A DNA stretch of 64,000 bases, taken from positions 68,403 to 132,402 of the forward strand of contig CABXDN010000002.1 in the NCBI GenBank assembly GCA_902511005.1, in the 5' to 3' direction. This DNA comes from an uncultured Candidatus Poseidoniales archaeon. Its GTDB lineage: Archaea; Thermoplasmatota; Poseidoniia; Poseidoniales; Thalassarchaeaceae. Within the stretch, counting starts at the first letter, position 1. Every line of letters begins with the position of its first letter. Of the stretch, positions 42,937 through 52,671 are shown in pieces. The position numbers and the translations under genes were made by a program. The notes under the pieces were generated by a model, which saw nothing but the letters and a program-made list of their open reading frames with translations, ran no database searches and was not told where the DNA came from.

Positions 42937-43392
42937 ATGGCAGACATGCAAACAACCTACATTATGATCAAACCTGATGGCGTACAAAGAGGACTTGTTG
43001 GAGAAATAATCAACAGATTCGAGCGGAAAGGGCTGCGCATGGTTGGCCTTCGCCAACTAACACCTTCAATGGAATTAGCAGAAGCTCATTACGCGGTTCA
43101 CTCAGAGCGCCCATTCTACTCTGGGCTCATTGAATTTATTACTTCGGGACCTGTTGTAGCTATGGCATGGACCGGAGTCGATGTTATTTCAGTTGCTCGT
43201 AACATCATTGGCCCTACAAATGGAAGAGATGCTGCACCTGGAACAATCCGTGGAGACTGGGCAATGGATATTGGCCACAACATCATTCATGGCAGTGATG
43301 GAGAAGATACAGCTGCATTCGAACTTGGACTATGGTTCCCTGACGGACTATGTGACTGGGTACTTGACGCAGAGTCACAAATCTACGAATAA
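42937..43392 (+). CDS. ndk: Nucleoside diphosphate kinase
   Basis: 151 residues from ATG 42937 ([19 protein letters not shown]), the usual family length; the open frame reaches 42889 but the added residues are not conserved. [13 protein letters not shown] and [20 protein letters not shown] contain the nucleotide-binding residues and the catalytic His. It exchanges phosphates between nucleoside di- and triphosphates. In many archaea it directly follows rpl24e; here 8.4 kb of accessory DNA intervenes. It is followed by aIF5B after about 40 nt. Confidence 0.95.
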   Translation: MADMQTTYIMIKPDGVQRGLVGEIINRFERKGLRMVGLRQLTPSMELAEAHYAVHSERPFYSGLIEFITSGPVVAMAWTGVDVISVARNIIGPTNGRDAAPGTIRGDWAMDIGHNIIHGSDGEDTAAFELGLWFPDGLCDWVLDAESQIYE

Positions 43393-43433
43393 AACAATTC
43401 AATTAATTGAGGAAGGAACATGAGGTGGTCACG

Positions 43434-45212
43434 ATGGAAAACCGTAGACAACCAATTGTTTCCGTATTAGGTCATGTAGATCATGGTAAAACCAGTCTAC
43501 TGGACCATATTCGTTCACTTGGTTCAGGCAGACAGGCTTCTGTAATGGATAGAGAAGCTGGCGGAATTACTCAACATATTGGAGCTACTGAAGTTCCTGC
43601 AGATTTGTTGAATGAATTATGTTCACCACTAATGGGTGGAAAATCATTCGATTCTCCAGGACTTCTATTCATCGATACTCCTGGTCATCATTCATTCTCA
43701 ACTCTACGTTCACGAGGTGGTTCTTTAGCAGATGTTGCGATCTTAATGGTAGATATTCATGATGGCTGTATGCCACAAACAGTTGAGTCAATTCGTATTC
43801 TAAAGAATTCAAAAACGCCTTTTGTTATTGCTGCAAATAAAGTAGACAGAGTTCATGGTTGGCAATCAGTTCGAGACAGACCGATGGCTTTAGCTCTAAG
43901 AGAACAGACAAAAGATACGATAGGATACTTCGATCAAAAGTACTGGAACTTAGTTGGCTCTTTTGCCGAACATGGATTCAATATTGAGCGATATGATAAA
44001 ATCAAAGATTTCACTAAAGAAATTGCTCTAGTACCAATCTCTGCAAAACAAGGTGAAGGGATTCAAGACTTACTAGCAGTAGTTATTGGAATGGCTGAAA
44101 GATATCTTGGTGACAAACTAACAGATGTTGATGGAGCAGGAGAAGGTACTGTTCTAGAAATGAAAGAAGAAAGAGGTCTTGGTAAGACTCTGGATGTTAT
44201 CCTGTATCGTGGTTCTATTCACAAAGGTGATGAAATTATTCTAGTAACACAAGAGGGAGGAATTTCAACACGTGTTCGCGGAATGTTCTCCCCCAGAGGA
44301 ATGTCTGAAATGAGAGATGCAGGGGATAGATGGGACGATTCAAATGTTGCTCATGCGGCATCGGGTCTGAAAGTCTCAGCACCTGATATTGACGGTGTTT
44401 TAGCAGGTACTACACTTAGAGTCGTAAAGACTGATGAAGAGCGTCTAGAGGCACTTAATGCAGCTAATAATGAGGCTAATCTTTCAATTGAACTAGACGA
44501 AGAGGGTGTGACTATCAAAGCAGATACAGTTGGTGGACTAGAAGCTCTAGCAAAAGAATTGAAAGAACTTGATTTACCAATCCGTCATGCCACTATTGGA
44601 AAGGTAAATCGTCGAGATGTCAGATCTGCTGAAAATGCTAAAGATCCATTACATCGAATCATTATGGCATTCGCAACAGATATTCTGACTGATGCAGAAA
44701 CTGAGATTGAGAAATCAGAAAATGGTGTCAAATACATTAGTTCAGATATCATCTATCGTATTCTTGAAGAAAGAGAGGAATGGGTAGAAAAGAGAACTAA
44801 AGAATTGGAAGAAGAATCTAGAGAAGTTGTAGTATATCCTGGAAGAATTAAATTCCTTCCCGATCATACATTCCGTGCCAGTAAACCTGCTGTAATTGGT
44901 GTCAGAGTATTAGCTGGAAGAATACATGTTGGACAGTATTTACTGAAAGAAGGAGTTAGACTTGGAAGAATAAAATCAATTCGTTCGGGACAAGATTCAA
45001 TGAAGGAAGCTTTGCAAGGAGCCGAGATAGCAGTTGCAATCGATGGGGTCACTGTAGGAAGACAACTTGAAGAGAATGATATCATGTTAGTTGATGTCCC
45101 TGCGTCACATGCAAAAAAGCTGAGAAAGATGGACTTATCTGCCGCTGAAGAAGAGGTTTTAGAGGAATTAATGGAGATTCACCGTAAAGATGACCACTTC
45201 TGGGGACGCTGA
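43434..45212 (+). CDS. infB: Translation initiation factor aIF5B (IF-2-like)
   Basis: 592 residues from ATG 43434, chosen because GAGGTG lies 6 nt upstream; the frame extends to TTG 43407. G1 GHVDHGKT at 13-20, G3 DTPGHHSF, G4 NKVD, then domain II (VLEMKEERGLGKTLDVILYR), domain III and the C-terminal domain IV (PGRIKFLPDHTFRASKPAVI). It promotes ribosomal subunit joining and initiator tRNA positioning. It sits with ndk as in other archaea. Confidence 0.96.
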   Translation: MENRRQPIVSVLGHVDHGKTSLLDHIRSLGSGRQASVMDREAGGITQHIGATEVPADLLNELCSPLMGGKSFDSPGLLFIDTPGHHSFSTLRSRGGSLADVAILMVDIHDGCMPQTVESIRILKNSKTPFVIAANKVDRVHGWQSVRDRPMALALREQTKDTIGYFDQKYWNLVGSFAEHGFNIERYDKIKDFTKEIALVPISAKQGEGIQDLLAVVIGMAERYLGDKLTDVDGAGEGTVLEMKEERGLGKTLDVILYRGSIHKGDEIILVTQEGGISTRVRGMFSPRGMSEMRDAGDRWDDSNVAHAASGLKVSAPDIDGVLAGTTLRVVKTDEERLEALNAANNEANLSIELDEEGVTIKADTVGGLEALAKELKELDLPIRHATIGKVNRRDVRSAENAKDPLHRIIMAFATDILTDAETEIEKSENGVKYISSDIIYRILEEREEWVEKRTKELEEESREVVVYPGRIKFLPDHTFRASKPAVIGVRVLAGRIHVGQYLLKEGVRLGRIKSIRSGQDSMKEALQGAEIAVAIDGVTVGRQLEENDIMLVDVPASHAKKLRKMDLSAAEEEVLEELMEIHRKDDHFWGR

Positions 45213-45296
45213 AAATACGATGCAGAACTAGTTCATAGACACCCAACCCTTTAGTATTAAAAAACGGGGCAGGTAGATGTTAGAAGGTGTTGAAAG

Positions 45297-46280
45297 ATGA
45301 CTATGGCAGCCAGTGACCCGAAGTCCCGTGAGTTAATTCAAACGGTTTCGCAAATTTCAAATGCATTAATGAATGAAGTTTCCAAGGTAATTATTGGCAA
45401 ACAAGAAAACCTTCGAAGAGTGTCTGTAGGTATACTATCAAACGGAAATATGCTGATTGAAGATTTCCCTGGACTAGCTAAGACTTTGATGGCTAACACA
45501 TTCGCTACTGCACTTGGTTGCAAGTTCAAGCGTGTTCAATTTACTCCAGATCTTCTACCTGCAGATATCATGGGGACATACATGTATGATCAACAAGCTG
45601 GTGAGTTCAAACTACGTCCTGGCCCTCTTTTCACAAACGTACTTCTGGCTGACGAGATTAACCGTGCTCCACCTAAGACACAAGCTGCTTTACTAGAAGC
45701 GATGGAAGAAAAGCAAGTAACAATTGAAGGTATTACTCACAAATTACCAGCTCCATTCATTACAATGGCTACACAAAATCCAATTGAACAAGAAGGGACT
45801 TATCCTCTACCAGAAGCACAGATGGACCGTTTCTTGATGAAGATGTCAATGGGATACCCTAACAGGCAAGAAGAGAAGGCAATTTTACAGCGAAGAAAAC
45901 TTCGAGGTAAAGATGACCACGAAGTTGAACAAATCACATCTCCAAAGAAAGTAGTTGCAATGCAAAAGGCTCTGGAAACAGTACATGTTGACCCAGCAAT
46001 CATGTCTTACATCGTTGAACTCGTACACCGTACACGTGAAGATCACAGAGTAATTACTGGTGCTTCACCTCGTGCTAGTCAGTCACTATTCAAGACTAGT
46101 CGTGCAAGCGCTGCAATTGATGGTAGAGACTATGTTATACCTGACGATATCAAGAATGTTGCACTTCAAGTTGTAAGCCACAGAATCGTATTGAAACCTG
46201 AGTCAAAAATTCGTGGAGTAACAGGTCAACATCTAATGCGAAAAATCCTTTCAGAAGTACCAGTACCGGTAATTCAGTGA
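45297..46280 (+). CDS. MoxR-family AAA+ ATPase
   Basis: 327 residues. The Walker A region is EDFPGLAKTLMA (around 57), Walker B VLLADEINRAPPKTQAALLE (about 115), sensor 1 MATQNPIEQEGTYPLPEAQM with DRFLMKMSMGYP, and a C-terminal lid with ASPRASQSLFKTSR. MoxR ATPases act as chaperones for von Willebrand A-domain proteins and metalloenzyme assembly; the usual DUF58/VWA partners are not visible downstream. Directly followed by a ParA gene. Confidence 0.93.
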   Translation: MTMAASDPKSRELIQTVSQISNALMNEVSKVIIGKQENLRRVSVGILSNGNMLIEDFPGLAKTLMANTFATALGCKFKRVQFTPDLLPADIMGTYMYDQQAGEFKLRPGPLFTNVLLADEINRAPPKTQAALLEAMEEKQVTIEGITHKLPAPFITMATQNPIEQEGTYPLPEAQMDRFLMKMSMGYPNRQEEKAILQRRKLRGKDDHEVEQITSPKKVVAMQKALETVHVDPAIMSYIVELVHRTREDHRVITGASPRASQSLFKTSRASAAIDGRDYVIPDDIKNVALQVVSHRIVLKPESKIRGVTGQHLMRKILSEVPVPVIQ

Positions 46281-46336
46281 GAATTTAGCCAACAGGATTG
46301 AACACCTTCAGTCTTCCCAGACCATTAGTGAAGAGC

Positions 46337-47245
46337 ATGGCGAAGCCAATAGTAGTTGCAGTTGTCAACCATAAAGGTGGTTGTTCGAAGACAACTACTG
46401 CAGTTAATCTCGCTGCGGCCTTAGCTACAGGTAATATCGAAATGGGAATTAAATCCCGTAGAGTATTACTTGTTGACTTGGACCCTAAGGGAAACGTTGC
46501 AACTACTTTTGGAATAGATAAAAGGACACTCGGAGCAACGATGAATGAATTATTCAAAGGTGGAATTGATGGGACACAAGTTAATCTCAATCAATGCCTA
46601 TTAGGTCCAGGGAATCTTACACAATCAATGAAAAAATCTTGGAGAAAACATAATCCAGAGAAAAAACGCGGACCTCCAAAAGAAATTGCTATCAATAATT
46701 TGTGGATTTTACCAGCAGACTTAGATCTTTCTGGCGTAGAAATCGATTTGGCTACTAGATTTGGTAGAGAAGCAAGATTAAAATCTGTTTTACATCAGGC
46801 ACAAGAACACTTTGACGTTATCATCATAGATACACCTGCATCACTTGGACTATTGACTACTAATGCGCTAACTGCGGCGCAATGGGTACTAATTCCAATA
46901 CAAGCTGAGTTTTATGCATTAGAAGGAATGGGGCAATTAATGAATACAATCAAAAATGTTCAGAAAGCTGTAAATCCTGAACTGAAATTATTCGGAATTG
47001 TTTTGACAATGGTTCAATCTCGTAGCAAATTATGTGAAACGGTAGCTGAGCAAGCAAGGAAACATTTTGGAGATCGTGTTTTCAAAACACAAATTGCAAG
47101 ATCAATTGCAATAGCTGAATCACCGTTAGAAGGAGCACCAATTGTTATTGCTAAAAAACCGAATAAATCTAATCCAGCATGTCAGAATCTTTGGGATTTT
47201 GCTAAAGAAGCGGATTTAAGAATTAAAATAATCTTAGGCAACTAA
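46337..47245 (+). CDS. ParA/Soj-family chromosome-partitioning-type ATPase
   Basis: 302 residues from ATG 46337; the frame extends back to 46298 without conserved sequence. The deviant Walker A HKGGCSKTTTAVNLAAAL (Ser where Gly is usual) is at about residues 12-29, LLVDLDPKGN is A', IIIDTPASLGLLTTNAL is Walker B, and LIPIQAEFYALEGMGQLM follows. No ParB gene lies next to it. Its 3' end overlaps by 4 nt a convergent gene for a 366-residue coiled-coil protein. ParA proteins organise DNA or position protein complexes. Role here unknown. Confidence 0.9.
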   Translation: MAKPIVVAVVNHKGGCSKTTTAVNLAAALATGNIEMGIKSRRVLLVDLDPKGNVATTFGIDKRTLGATMNELFKGGIDGTQVNLNQCLLGPGNLTQSMKKSWRKHNPEKKRGPPKEIAINNLWILPADLDLSGVEIDLATRFGREARLKSVLHQAQEHFDVIIIDTPASLGLLTTNALTAAQWVLIPIQAEFYALEGMGQLMNTIKNVQKAVNPELKLFGIVLTMVQSRSKLCETVAEQARKHFGDRVFKTQIARSIAIAESPLEGAPIVIAKKPNKSNPACQNLWDFAKEADLRIKIILGN

Positions 47246-48342
47246 TTTTCAGATACCTTTTCAAGAGTGGATTGTTTAGCGTCTAGTATTATTTTTTCCC
47301 ATTTAACCTTCAATTGAGACTCAAGAGATTTCATAATTTCATTGACCTCTTTCTTAGATATGTCAGTCCTTTTAGAGAACTGTTCATCTAACGTAGAAAG
47401 TAATTCGGTTTCTCTTTCTTTAGCATATGTAGCAACTCGTTGTTCCATCTCAACTTCACTTTCTAAAGCCAATTCTTGCCGACGAAGTGAAAGAGCAGCT
47501 TCCATTGTCTTTCTCTCTGCCCTAAACCTTCTATCTAAATCGGATAAGGCATTTTGTTCCGCTTCTTCTTCAAGAGATTTCGTCCTAACATCAACATCAG
47601 TTAACATATCTTTTTCTAGTGATTTACGTTCGCTTTTAAGTTGCTTATCTAATTCAGATTCTCTTGATTTTCGTGCTTCTGCTAGCCTTTCACGCATCTG
47701 AATCTCTTGATCTAGACGATAAGACTCAGCTTTTCTATGAACCTGAGATTCCATGACTTCACGAAGATCCATTTCTACTCTTCTTTCCATCCTCTCTAAA
47801 TCTTGATTTGCTTCTAATTCTAATCTTTCATTCAAGAATGCTTGACGACGAGTAAGTGCAATCTCCATCTCGCCTTTCAATCTAGTACGTAATTTTGAGG
47901 TATGAGCTTCAATACGCCTGTCTCTTTCCAAATCTAATTGTTCTCTTAATCGATTTTCTTCTCGACGTAATCTGTGTAACATTTCTTCACGAAGAAGTCT
48001 TTCTTCTCGTTCTAGTGCTTCAGTTTCAAGACGTTCCATCTCATCTTCAAGACCTGCACGTAGATCTGCTTCGATATTTTGCAACTGTTCTTCAAATAGA
48101 ATTTCATTTGCTTTTCTTATTGCCCCATGCATTCCTGAGACTCTTTCTGTCATCTCAGCAATACGCATTCTTCTCTCTCTTCGAATACTAGACCTTAGTT
48201 TGGATTCTTCATCAAGTCTATCGCGAGCTCTAGCCACTGAATCCAGAGTAGAGGATGCTGAAAGAACATGTTGAGCACGAAGGCTCGATAACTCCTCGAT
48301 ACCTTCGGTATCATTCTCAGTTGGCGACTTGCTTTCACTCAT
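47242..48342 (-). CDS. Long coiled-coil protein, Glu/Arg-rich
   Basis: 366 residues, almost entirely charged alpha-helix from about residue 25 to 355 (for example ERLETEALEREERLLREEML). Apart from a Ser-rich start there is no globular domain, signal peptide or membrane segment. Such proteins resemble SMC-arm-like or cytoskeletal scaffolds. It is convergent with the ParA gene, overlapping by 4 nt; co-occurrence may mean a shared role in cell or nucleoid organisation, but this is inference. No family name is offered. Confidence 0.7.
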   Translation of the reverse strand: MSESKSPTENDTEGIEELSSLRAQHVLSASSTLDSVARARDRLDEESKLRSSIRRERRMRIAEMTERVSGMHGAIRKANEILFEEQLQNIEADLRAGLEDEMERLETEALEREERLLREEMLHRLRREENRLREQLDLERDRRIEAHTSKLRTRLKGEMEIALTRRQAFLNERLELEANQDLERMERRVEMDLREVMESQVHRKAESYRLDQEIQMRERLAEARKSRESELDKQLKSERKSLEKDMLTDVDVRTKSLEEEAEQNALSDLDRRFRAERKTMEAALSLRRQELALESEVEMEQRVATYAKERETELLSTLDEQFSKRTDISKKEVNEIMKSLESQLKVKWEKIILDAKQSTLEKVSEN

Positions 48343-48461
48343 GGGTACCCATCCCCATCATTACGGTATTTCCTGAGTATATGAGAACGATGGGTATAAT
48401 TCTCCCGATAATCCCGATTTTGCAATAGTTTGAGTATTGATCAAACTACACAATAGAGGTC

Positions 48462-48854
48462 TCAAAATGTCACATTAAATGCTGATTCACAAGCTGGACA
48501 ATCCAGTTGACGTGTTCCAGGACGAGGGCGTATGCGTAGTTTTCTTTCACAACCAGGGCACTCAATTTCTACCTTGACTACTTTTGCCGTTAATGTAAAT
48601 ACTCCAGTACAACCACTGCAGGTCAAATCTACCGGCCTTTCATCAGTGCCTGCGACAAGAATCATGTTACAAAGAGGACAAGGAACTGATTCTTCAATCA
48701 GTGCGTCAATCGTTGGTTGATGAGAGACTCTACAAACTGCTCCACAAATTTCGCATTGAATATCGCCAAGCCCAGGAGGCAACATATGGTTACAATGAGC
48801 GCATTCTGCTAAAGGTGCTACATGTTTCGACTCGACTTCTACTGAATCAGCCAT
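48462..48854 (-). CDS. Triple zinc-ribbon protein
   Basis: 130 residues with three consecutive Cys-x2-Cys...Cys-x2-Cys modules: CAHCNHMLPPGLGDIQCEIC (residues 18-37), CPLCNMILVAG with CSGC (about 58-81), and CPGCERKLRIRP with CPAC (about 98-122). All 12 zinc ligands are present. The third resembles zinc-ribbon proteins that bind nucleic acids. Small zinc-ribbon proteins of this type are common in archaea with unknown roles in transcription or translation. It lies alone on the minus strand, 25 nt downstream of the P-type ATPase gene. Confidence 0.75.
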   Translation of the reverse strand: MADSVEVESKHVAPLAECAHCNHMLPPGLGDIQCEICGAVCRVSHQPTIDALIEESVPCPLCNMILVAGTDERPVDLTCSGCTGVFTLTAKVVKVEIECPGCERKLRIRPRPGTRQLDCPACESAFNVTF

Positions 48855-48879
48855 ACCCCTCGCTACCCCCTATTGGTTA

Positions 48880-51660
48880 TCAAGCGGTCGTATTATTGGA
48901 TGTAAATAATACCACAAACGCTTCTTTAAGATCTTTAGCCACGTCTTTCATTAAGTCGCTTAAAACAGTAATTCTACCGGAATTATTACTTGACACAAAC
49001 ATACCGTTGATAATTACCAAAAATACACTTGCTTCATGGATTGCAATACCTGCTGCAATACTTTGATTGATATTTAACAAAGTAGTTAACACTAAAATCA
49101 GAGTTATTATTACCGATATTCCGATATTGACATTGACAATGAATTTTGTCCTTTTTGCTAATTTTAATAACTTTACAATTGCCCTTGGGTCTTCACCAGG
49201 TATCAATACATCTGCAGCCTCCAAATTAACCTGATCACCACTACCTACAGCGACTCCGATATTGGCTGCTGCTAAAGCACCAGCGTCATTAAAACCGTCT
49301 CCAGCCATCAGAGTACGACGTGCTTTACTTCTTTCCTCAACCCATTGAGCTTTACCTTCGGGGTCAACGTTACCTCGACATATCGAAGGATCAATTCCTA
49401 ATTGACTAGCAAAAGATTCCACTGATGATTGTTCATCTCCACTAAGAATTTCTACAATGATTCCTTGATCTTGCAACATTTGAACCATCTCTCTGACGCC
49501 TTCTCTAGCATCATCATGTATGAAAGAGAACGCAGCTACTGATTTTCCTGATAATGATAATACGCTAACTCCGTGACCTTTTTTTCGAGAACTATCTAGG
49601 GTTGATTGAATTTCTTCAGTTATTTCTACTCCTTGAGAAATTAGCCAATCTGCTCTTCCAAAAATAATCTCTTTACCGCTCATCTTACCAGACACTCCTG
49701 CGTCACCATCACTAATTCCAGTAATCCTCTTTGGTATGACATTTGATTCATTGGCTAATGAAATTATAGCCTTGGCATAAGGATGATTTGAGCGCTGTTC
49801 TAATGCTGAAACCATTGATAAGATATCTTCTTTCTTATGACTACTAGTACATACAAACTCGCCAATTTTAGGCTGACCTGTTGTCAAAGTCCCAGTTTTA
49901 TCTAATAATGCTAGTTCTATCGAAGCCGCTGATTCAAGAACATCTCCACCTCTCGCCACAAGTCCTGATGCAGAAGCGGTTGAGAGCGCCGTTGCATGAG
50001 GAACTGGTGCAGCCAAAAGTAAAGAGCAGGGGCATGAAACTACCCACAAAATTAGGGTAGTTCTGAAATCTTTGGTTAAAGCCCCATAAAGTAGAGAACT
50101 AATCAATACAAATGGAACCCACATGGCAGTAAAACGCTCTATTGTAGTTTGAGTTCTAGTTGGTTTATCGCGATAACTGCGAACTAAATCAATAAGGCTC
50201 GCAAGTCTGGTCGTATCTCCACTAGCCTCACATCTAACAATAATAGGACCGCGAACTAACACTAGACCTGCTTCAACATAATCTCCTTTCATTACACTAA
50301 TTGGGATGGGCTCTCCAGTCAGAGGAGCACGATCAATTGCGCCACTGCCTTCAATTATTACACCGTCAATAGGGACAATCTCTCCAGATCTAATTTCAAC
50401 AACGTCTCCAATAGCTAAAGACTCGATAGGAAGCCACTCATCTTCTGATTTAATTACTTTTAAATTAGAATCGCATGTATCATCATCGCAACAACTGACT
50501 TCAACTGGCTTAACAGTAGATCCACAAGTTCCATCATCACAGCAACTAGTTTCATTGGAAGATGAAAGTCGAGCTAACCTCGGTAAGCGATCAAGTCCTC
50601 CTTGCATAGCATTTCTGGCTTTTACAAGGGCGCTTTCTTCTAGATGTGCTGCAAAGGCAACCAATCCTGTAACTATGAGTGCTTCTGGGTATTCTTGCAT
50701 CAACATCGCCCCAATTACTGCCAATGAAGTCAATACCTGAAAACCGAGTACTCGATTTTGAATACTTGCTATGGCAGCCTTAAACATTGGAAAACCTGCA
50801 AATGAAACTCCGACTAAACATAACAGTATAGCTAAAGAATCAGGTATTGAATTTAATCCATCAATAGCGACCACACCTACAAGTAAAGGCAATGTGAGAA
50901 CTGCTGATAAAAGTTGGACTTGGTCAGGTCTAAGTTTTAAGGTAGTAGATTCTTCAAGTTTTAAATCACTACCAAGAAGTTGTTGTAGCCTTTCATTTGA
51001 GATATCTTTCATTTTTATTGAAGTGAAGGTAATTCTTTGGAATTCAATTTTACCATCTTCAAATCTTACATTAATCATTCCTGGGACTTCTAATAATGCT
51101 GTTCTAAGCATTTTACGTTCTATTCCAAGATTAGTAGCTGCACGACTAGGCGTAAGGCCGAACACAGATTGCCAGAGAATCTCAGGATTGTGTCCAAGAC
51201 TCTCTAATACAGAGTTTGCTCTAGATACTCTACCTTTTGCTAAATCTAAATCCATTCTAACGATACCTTCTGTAACTGATACCTTCACATTGTTGACGCC
51301 GGGTAATCTATTGACTGCTTTTCTAGCCTTCATTGCACAATCTGCGCAATCCATGCCGCCTATTTTCCATTCTATGTTGTAAGTTCCATCAACAACTAAA
51401 TCTGCATCGATTATTTTATCTGCACTTTGTGCAAATGAGATTATATTGTCATTTTTTTCTTTCATCGACTTCTTCAGATCTGATGATTCTTTCAGTTTCA
51501 AAGGAATCTGTGAAATACTGTCCCCGACTGTTTTAGATATGTTGGATAATATTTCCCCAGGTGTATGTTTTGCTACTTTATCGGTAATTGATTTGTCATT
51601 AGAAGAAATGACGATTTCTTCCTCGTCATCATCAAGAAGAAGAAATTCTTCCTCATCCAT
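48880..51660 (-). CDS. Heavy-metal translocating P-type ATPase (P1B), with Cys-rich insert
   Basis: 926 residues from ATG 51660; the frame runs upstream to 51909 but that part overlaps the opposite-strand HAD gene and is not expected to be coding. An acidic N-terminus (DEEEFLLLDDDEEE) precedes an HMA domain (GGMDCADCAMKA, about residue 101). Core motifs: SCPCSLLLAAP in the sixth helix (about 542), DKTGTLTTG (about 587), APLTGEPIP, RSNHPYAKAI and GDGFNDAGALAAA. CPC with a following SLLLAAP suggests Zn/Cd/Pb or Cu transport out of the cell. A tandem Cys-rich insert, SCCDDGTCGS and SCCDDDTCDS (about 367-397), lies between the second and third transmembrane helices and is atypical. Confidence 0.9.
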   Translation of the reverse strand: MDEEEFLLLDDDEEEIVISSNDKSITDKVAKHTPGEILSNISKTVGDSISQIPLKLKESSDLKKSMKEKNDNIISFAQSADKIIDADLVVDGTYNIEWKIGGMDCADCAMKARKAVNRLPGVNNVKVSVTEGIVRMDLDLAKGRVSRANSVLESLGHNPEILWQSVFGLTPSRAATNLGIERKMLRTALLEVPGMINVRFEDGKIEFQRITFTSIKMKDISNERLQQLLGSDLKLEESTTLKLRPDQVQLLSAVLTLPLLVGVVAIDGLNSIPDSLAILLCLVGVSFAGFPMFKAAIASIQNRVLGFQVLTSLAVIGAMLMQEYPEALIVTGLVAFAAHLEESALVKARNAMQGGLDRLPRLARLSSSNETSCCDDGTCGSTVKPVEVSCCDDDTCDSNLKVIKSEDEWLPIESLAIGDVVEIRSGEIVPIDGVIIEGSGAIDRAPLTGEPIPISVMKGDYVEAGLVLVRGPIIVRCEASGDTTRLASLIDLVRSYRDKPTRTQTTIERFTAMWVPFVLISSLLYGALTKDFRTTLILWVVSCPCSLLLAAPVPHATALSTASASGLVARGGDVLESAASIELALLDKTGTLTTGQPKIGEFVCTSSHKKEDILSMVSALEQRSNHPYAKAIISLANESNVIPKRITGISDGDAGVSGKMSGKEIIFGRADWLISQGVEITEEIQSTLDSSRKKGHGVSVLSLSGKSVAAFSFIHDDAREGVREMVQMLQDQGIIVEILSGDEQSSVESFASQLGIDPSICRGNVDPEGKAQWVEERSKARRTLMAGDGFNDAGALAAANIGVAVGSGDQVNLEAADVLIPGEDPRAIVKLLKLAKRTKFIVNVNIGISVIITLILVLTTLLNINQSIAAGIAIHEASVFLVIINGMFVSSNNSGRITVLSDLMKDVAKDLKEAFVVLFTSNNTTA

Positions 51661-51746
51661 AGTTACCCGACAAGAGCCCCATCCTTGAAGATGACTAGAT
51701 GATGTCTGAGCGATGAGATGATGAAATAGGACTGCTACGCAAGCAT

Positions 51747-52469
51747 ATGAGTACGATGCCTCAAGGCGATGATTGGGAAATGATTGTCTTCGATATAGAT
51801 GGCACATTACTAGATTTTGACGGGTTCCAACCTGATTTAATCCCTTTAATAAGAGAAATAGAGAATATGGGCATAACAGTATCTTTAGCCTCAGGAAGAA
51901 CTCTACCAAATGTTACGCCAATACAACAAGTGCTTGCGATATCAGGATTTGCAATAGGTGAGAATGGAGGAATGGTTTGGGATAGTAAAGCAGGATTTCC
52001 GATAAGATGCCTAGCTGATGGAAAGAGGGCAAGAGATGCGGCGGAATGGCTAGCTACTCAAATTGAAGGATTAGATCCAAAAGGAATTGAGACAAATCGC
52101 TGGAGAGAGACCGAATGGTGCTTGTTGGATACGGAAAATTATGAAAAAATGAAAGATGCTCTAAAAGATTCACAGTGGCCTGATTTACGAGTTGTACCTA
52201 CAGGATTTGCAGTACACATTACTGAAAAAGAATTGAATAAAGCTAGTGGACTTAAAGTTGCATTTGAACAAAGAGGTATTGATCCAAAGAAAGTTATCGC
52301 AGTTGGAGATGCGTCGAATGATATCCCTATGTTCAATATGTGTGGTTTTTCTGTAGCAGTAAATAATGAATTCCCAGGCGTGGAAGAAGCTGCTGATCAT
52401 CTAACAAAAGTAAAGGGGACTTTAGGGACAATTGAGTTTCTAAAAGAATTTATTAGAACGCGAAAATGA
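51747..52469 (+). CDS. HAD-superfamily phosphatase (archaeal phosphoglycolate phosphatase-like, Cof type)
   Basis: 240 residues. HAD motif I FDIDGTLLD begins at residue 15, motif II SLASGRT (about 50), and motif III/IV KKVIAVGDASNDIPMFNMCG (about 180-199). The C2-type cap lies between (residues 80-170). It resembles the archaeal phosphoglycolate phosphatase and Cof-like sugar-phosphatases. It overlaps the non-coding 5' extension of the opposite-strand ATPase gene. The stop is 3 nt before the tRNA-Leu gene, which is on the other strand. Confidence 0.85.
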   Translation: MSTMPQGDDWEMIVFDIDGTLLDFDGFQPDLIPLIREIENMGITVSLASGRTLPNVTPIQQVLAISGFAIGENGGMVWDSKAGFPIRCLADGKRARDAAEWLATQIEGLDPKGIETNRWRETEWCLLDTENYEKMKDALKDSQWPDLRVVPTGFAVHITEKELNKASGLKVAFEQRGIDPKKVIAVGDASNDIPMFNMCGFSVAVNNEFPGVEEAADHLTKVKGTLGTIEFLKEFIRTRK

Positions 52470-52472
52470 AGA

Positions 52473-52557
52473 TGGTGCAGGAGGCAGGATTCGAACCTGC
52501 GAAGCTCTACGCATCGGAACTTGAGCCCGACCCCTTTGACCACTCGGGTACACCTGC
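52473..52557 (-). tRNA. tRNA-Leu (anticodon CAA), CCA encoded
   Basis: Minus strand. Class II tRNA with a long variable arm (GATGCGTAGAGCTTCG region). Anticodon stem TCGGG/TCCGA encloses CTCAAGT, giving anticodon CAA. T arm GCAGG-TTCGAAT-CCTGC; acceptor GCAGGTG/CTCCTGC has one T-T mismatch (sixth pair). CCA is encoded at 52475-52473. No intron. Confidence 0.93.
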
Positions 52558-52671
52558 GACCCTCCGAGAGGTTTTTTCTTATTGAGTCCAACGGATGAAC
52601 AGACTTGAAAGAAGATAAACAAAGGAATCATTCATGGCCTTCCTCTCTCTGCCGTTACACAGGTTGCTCAC

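Noticed and set aside
51661..51909. 83-residue N-terminal extension of the metal ATPase frame
   Set aside because: It overlaps the opposite-strand HAD phosphatase gene and the divergent promoter region; the acidic start at 51660 fits and the extension resembles no transporter sequence.
52397..52631. Minus-strand ORFs across the tRNA-Leu gene
   Set aside because: The stretch is fully explained by the tRNA; the frames have no protein-like composition.
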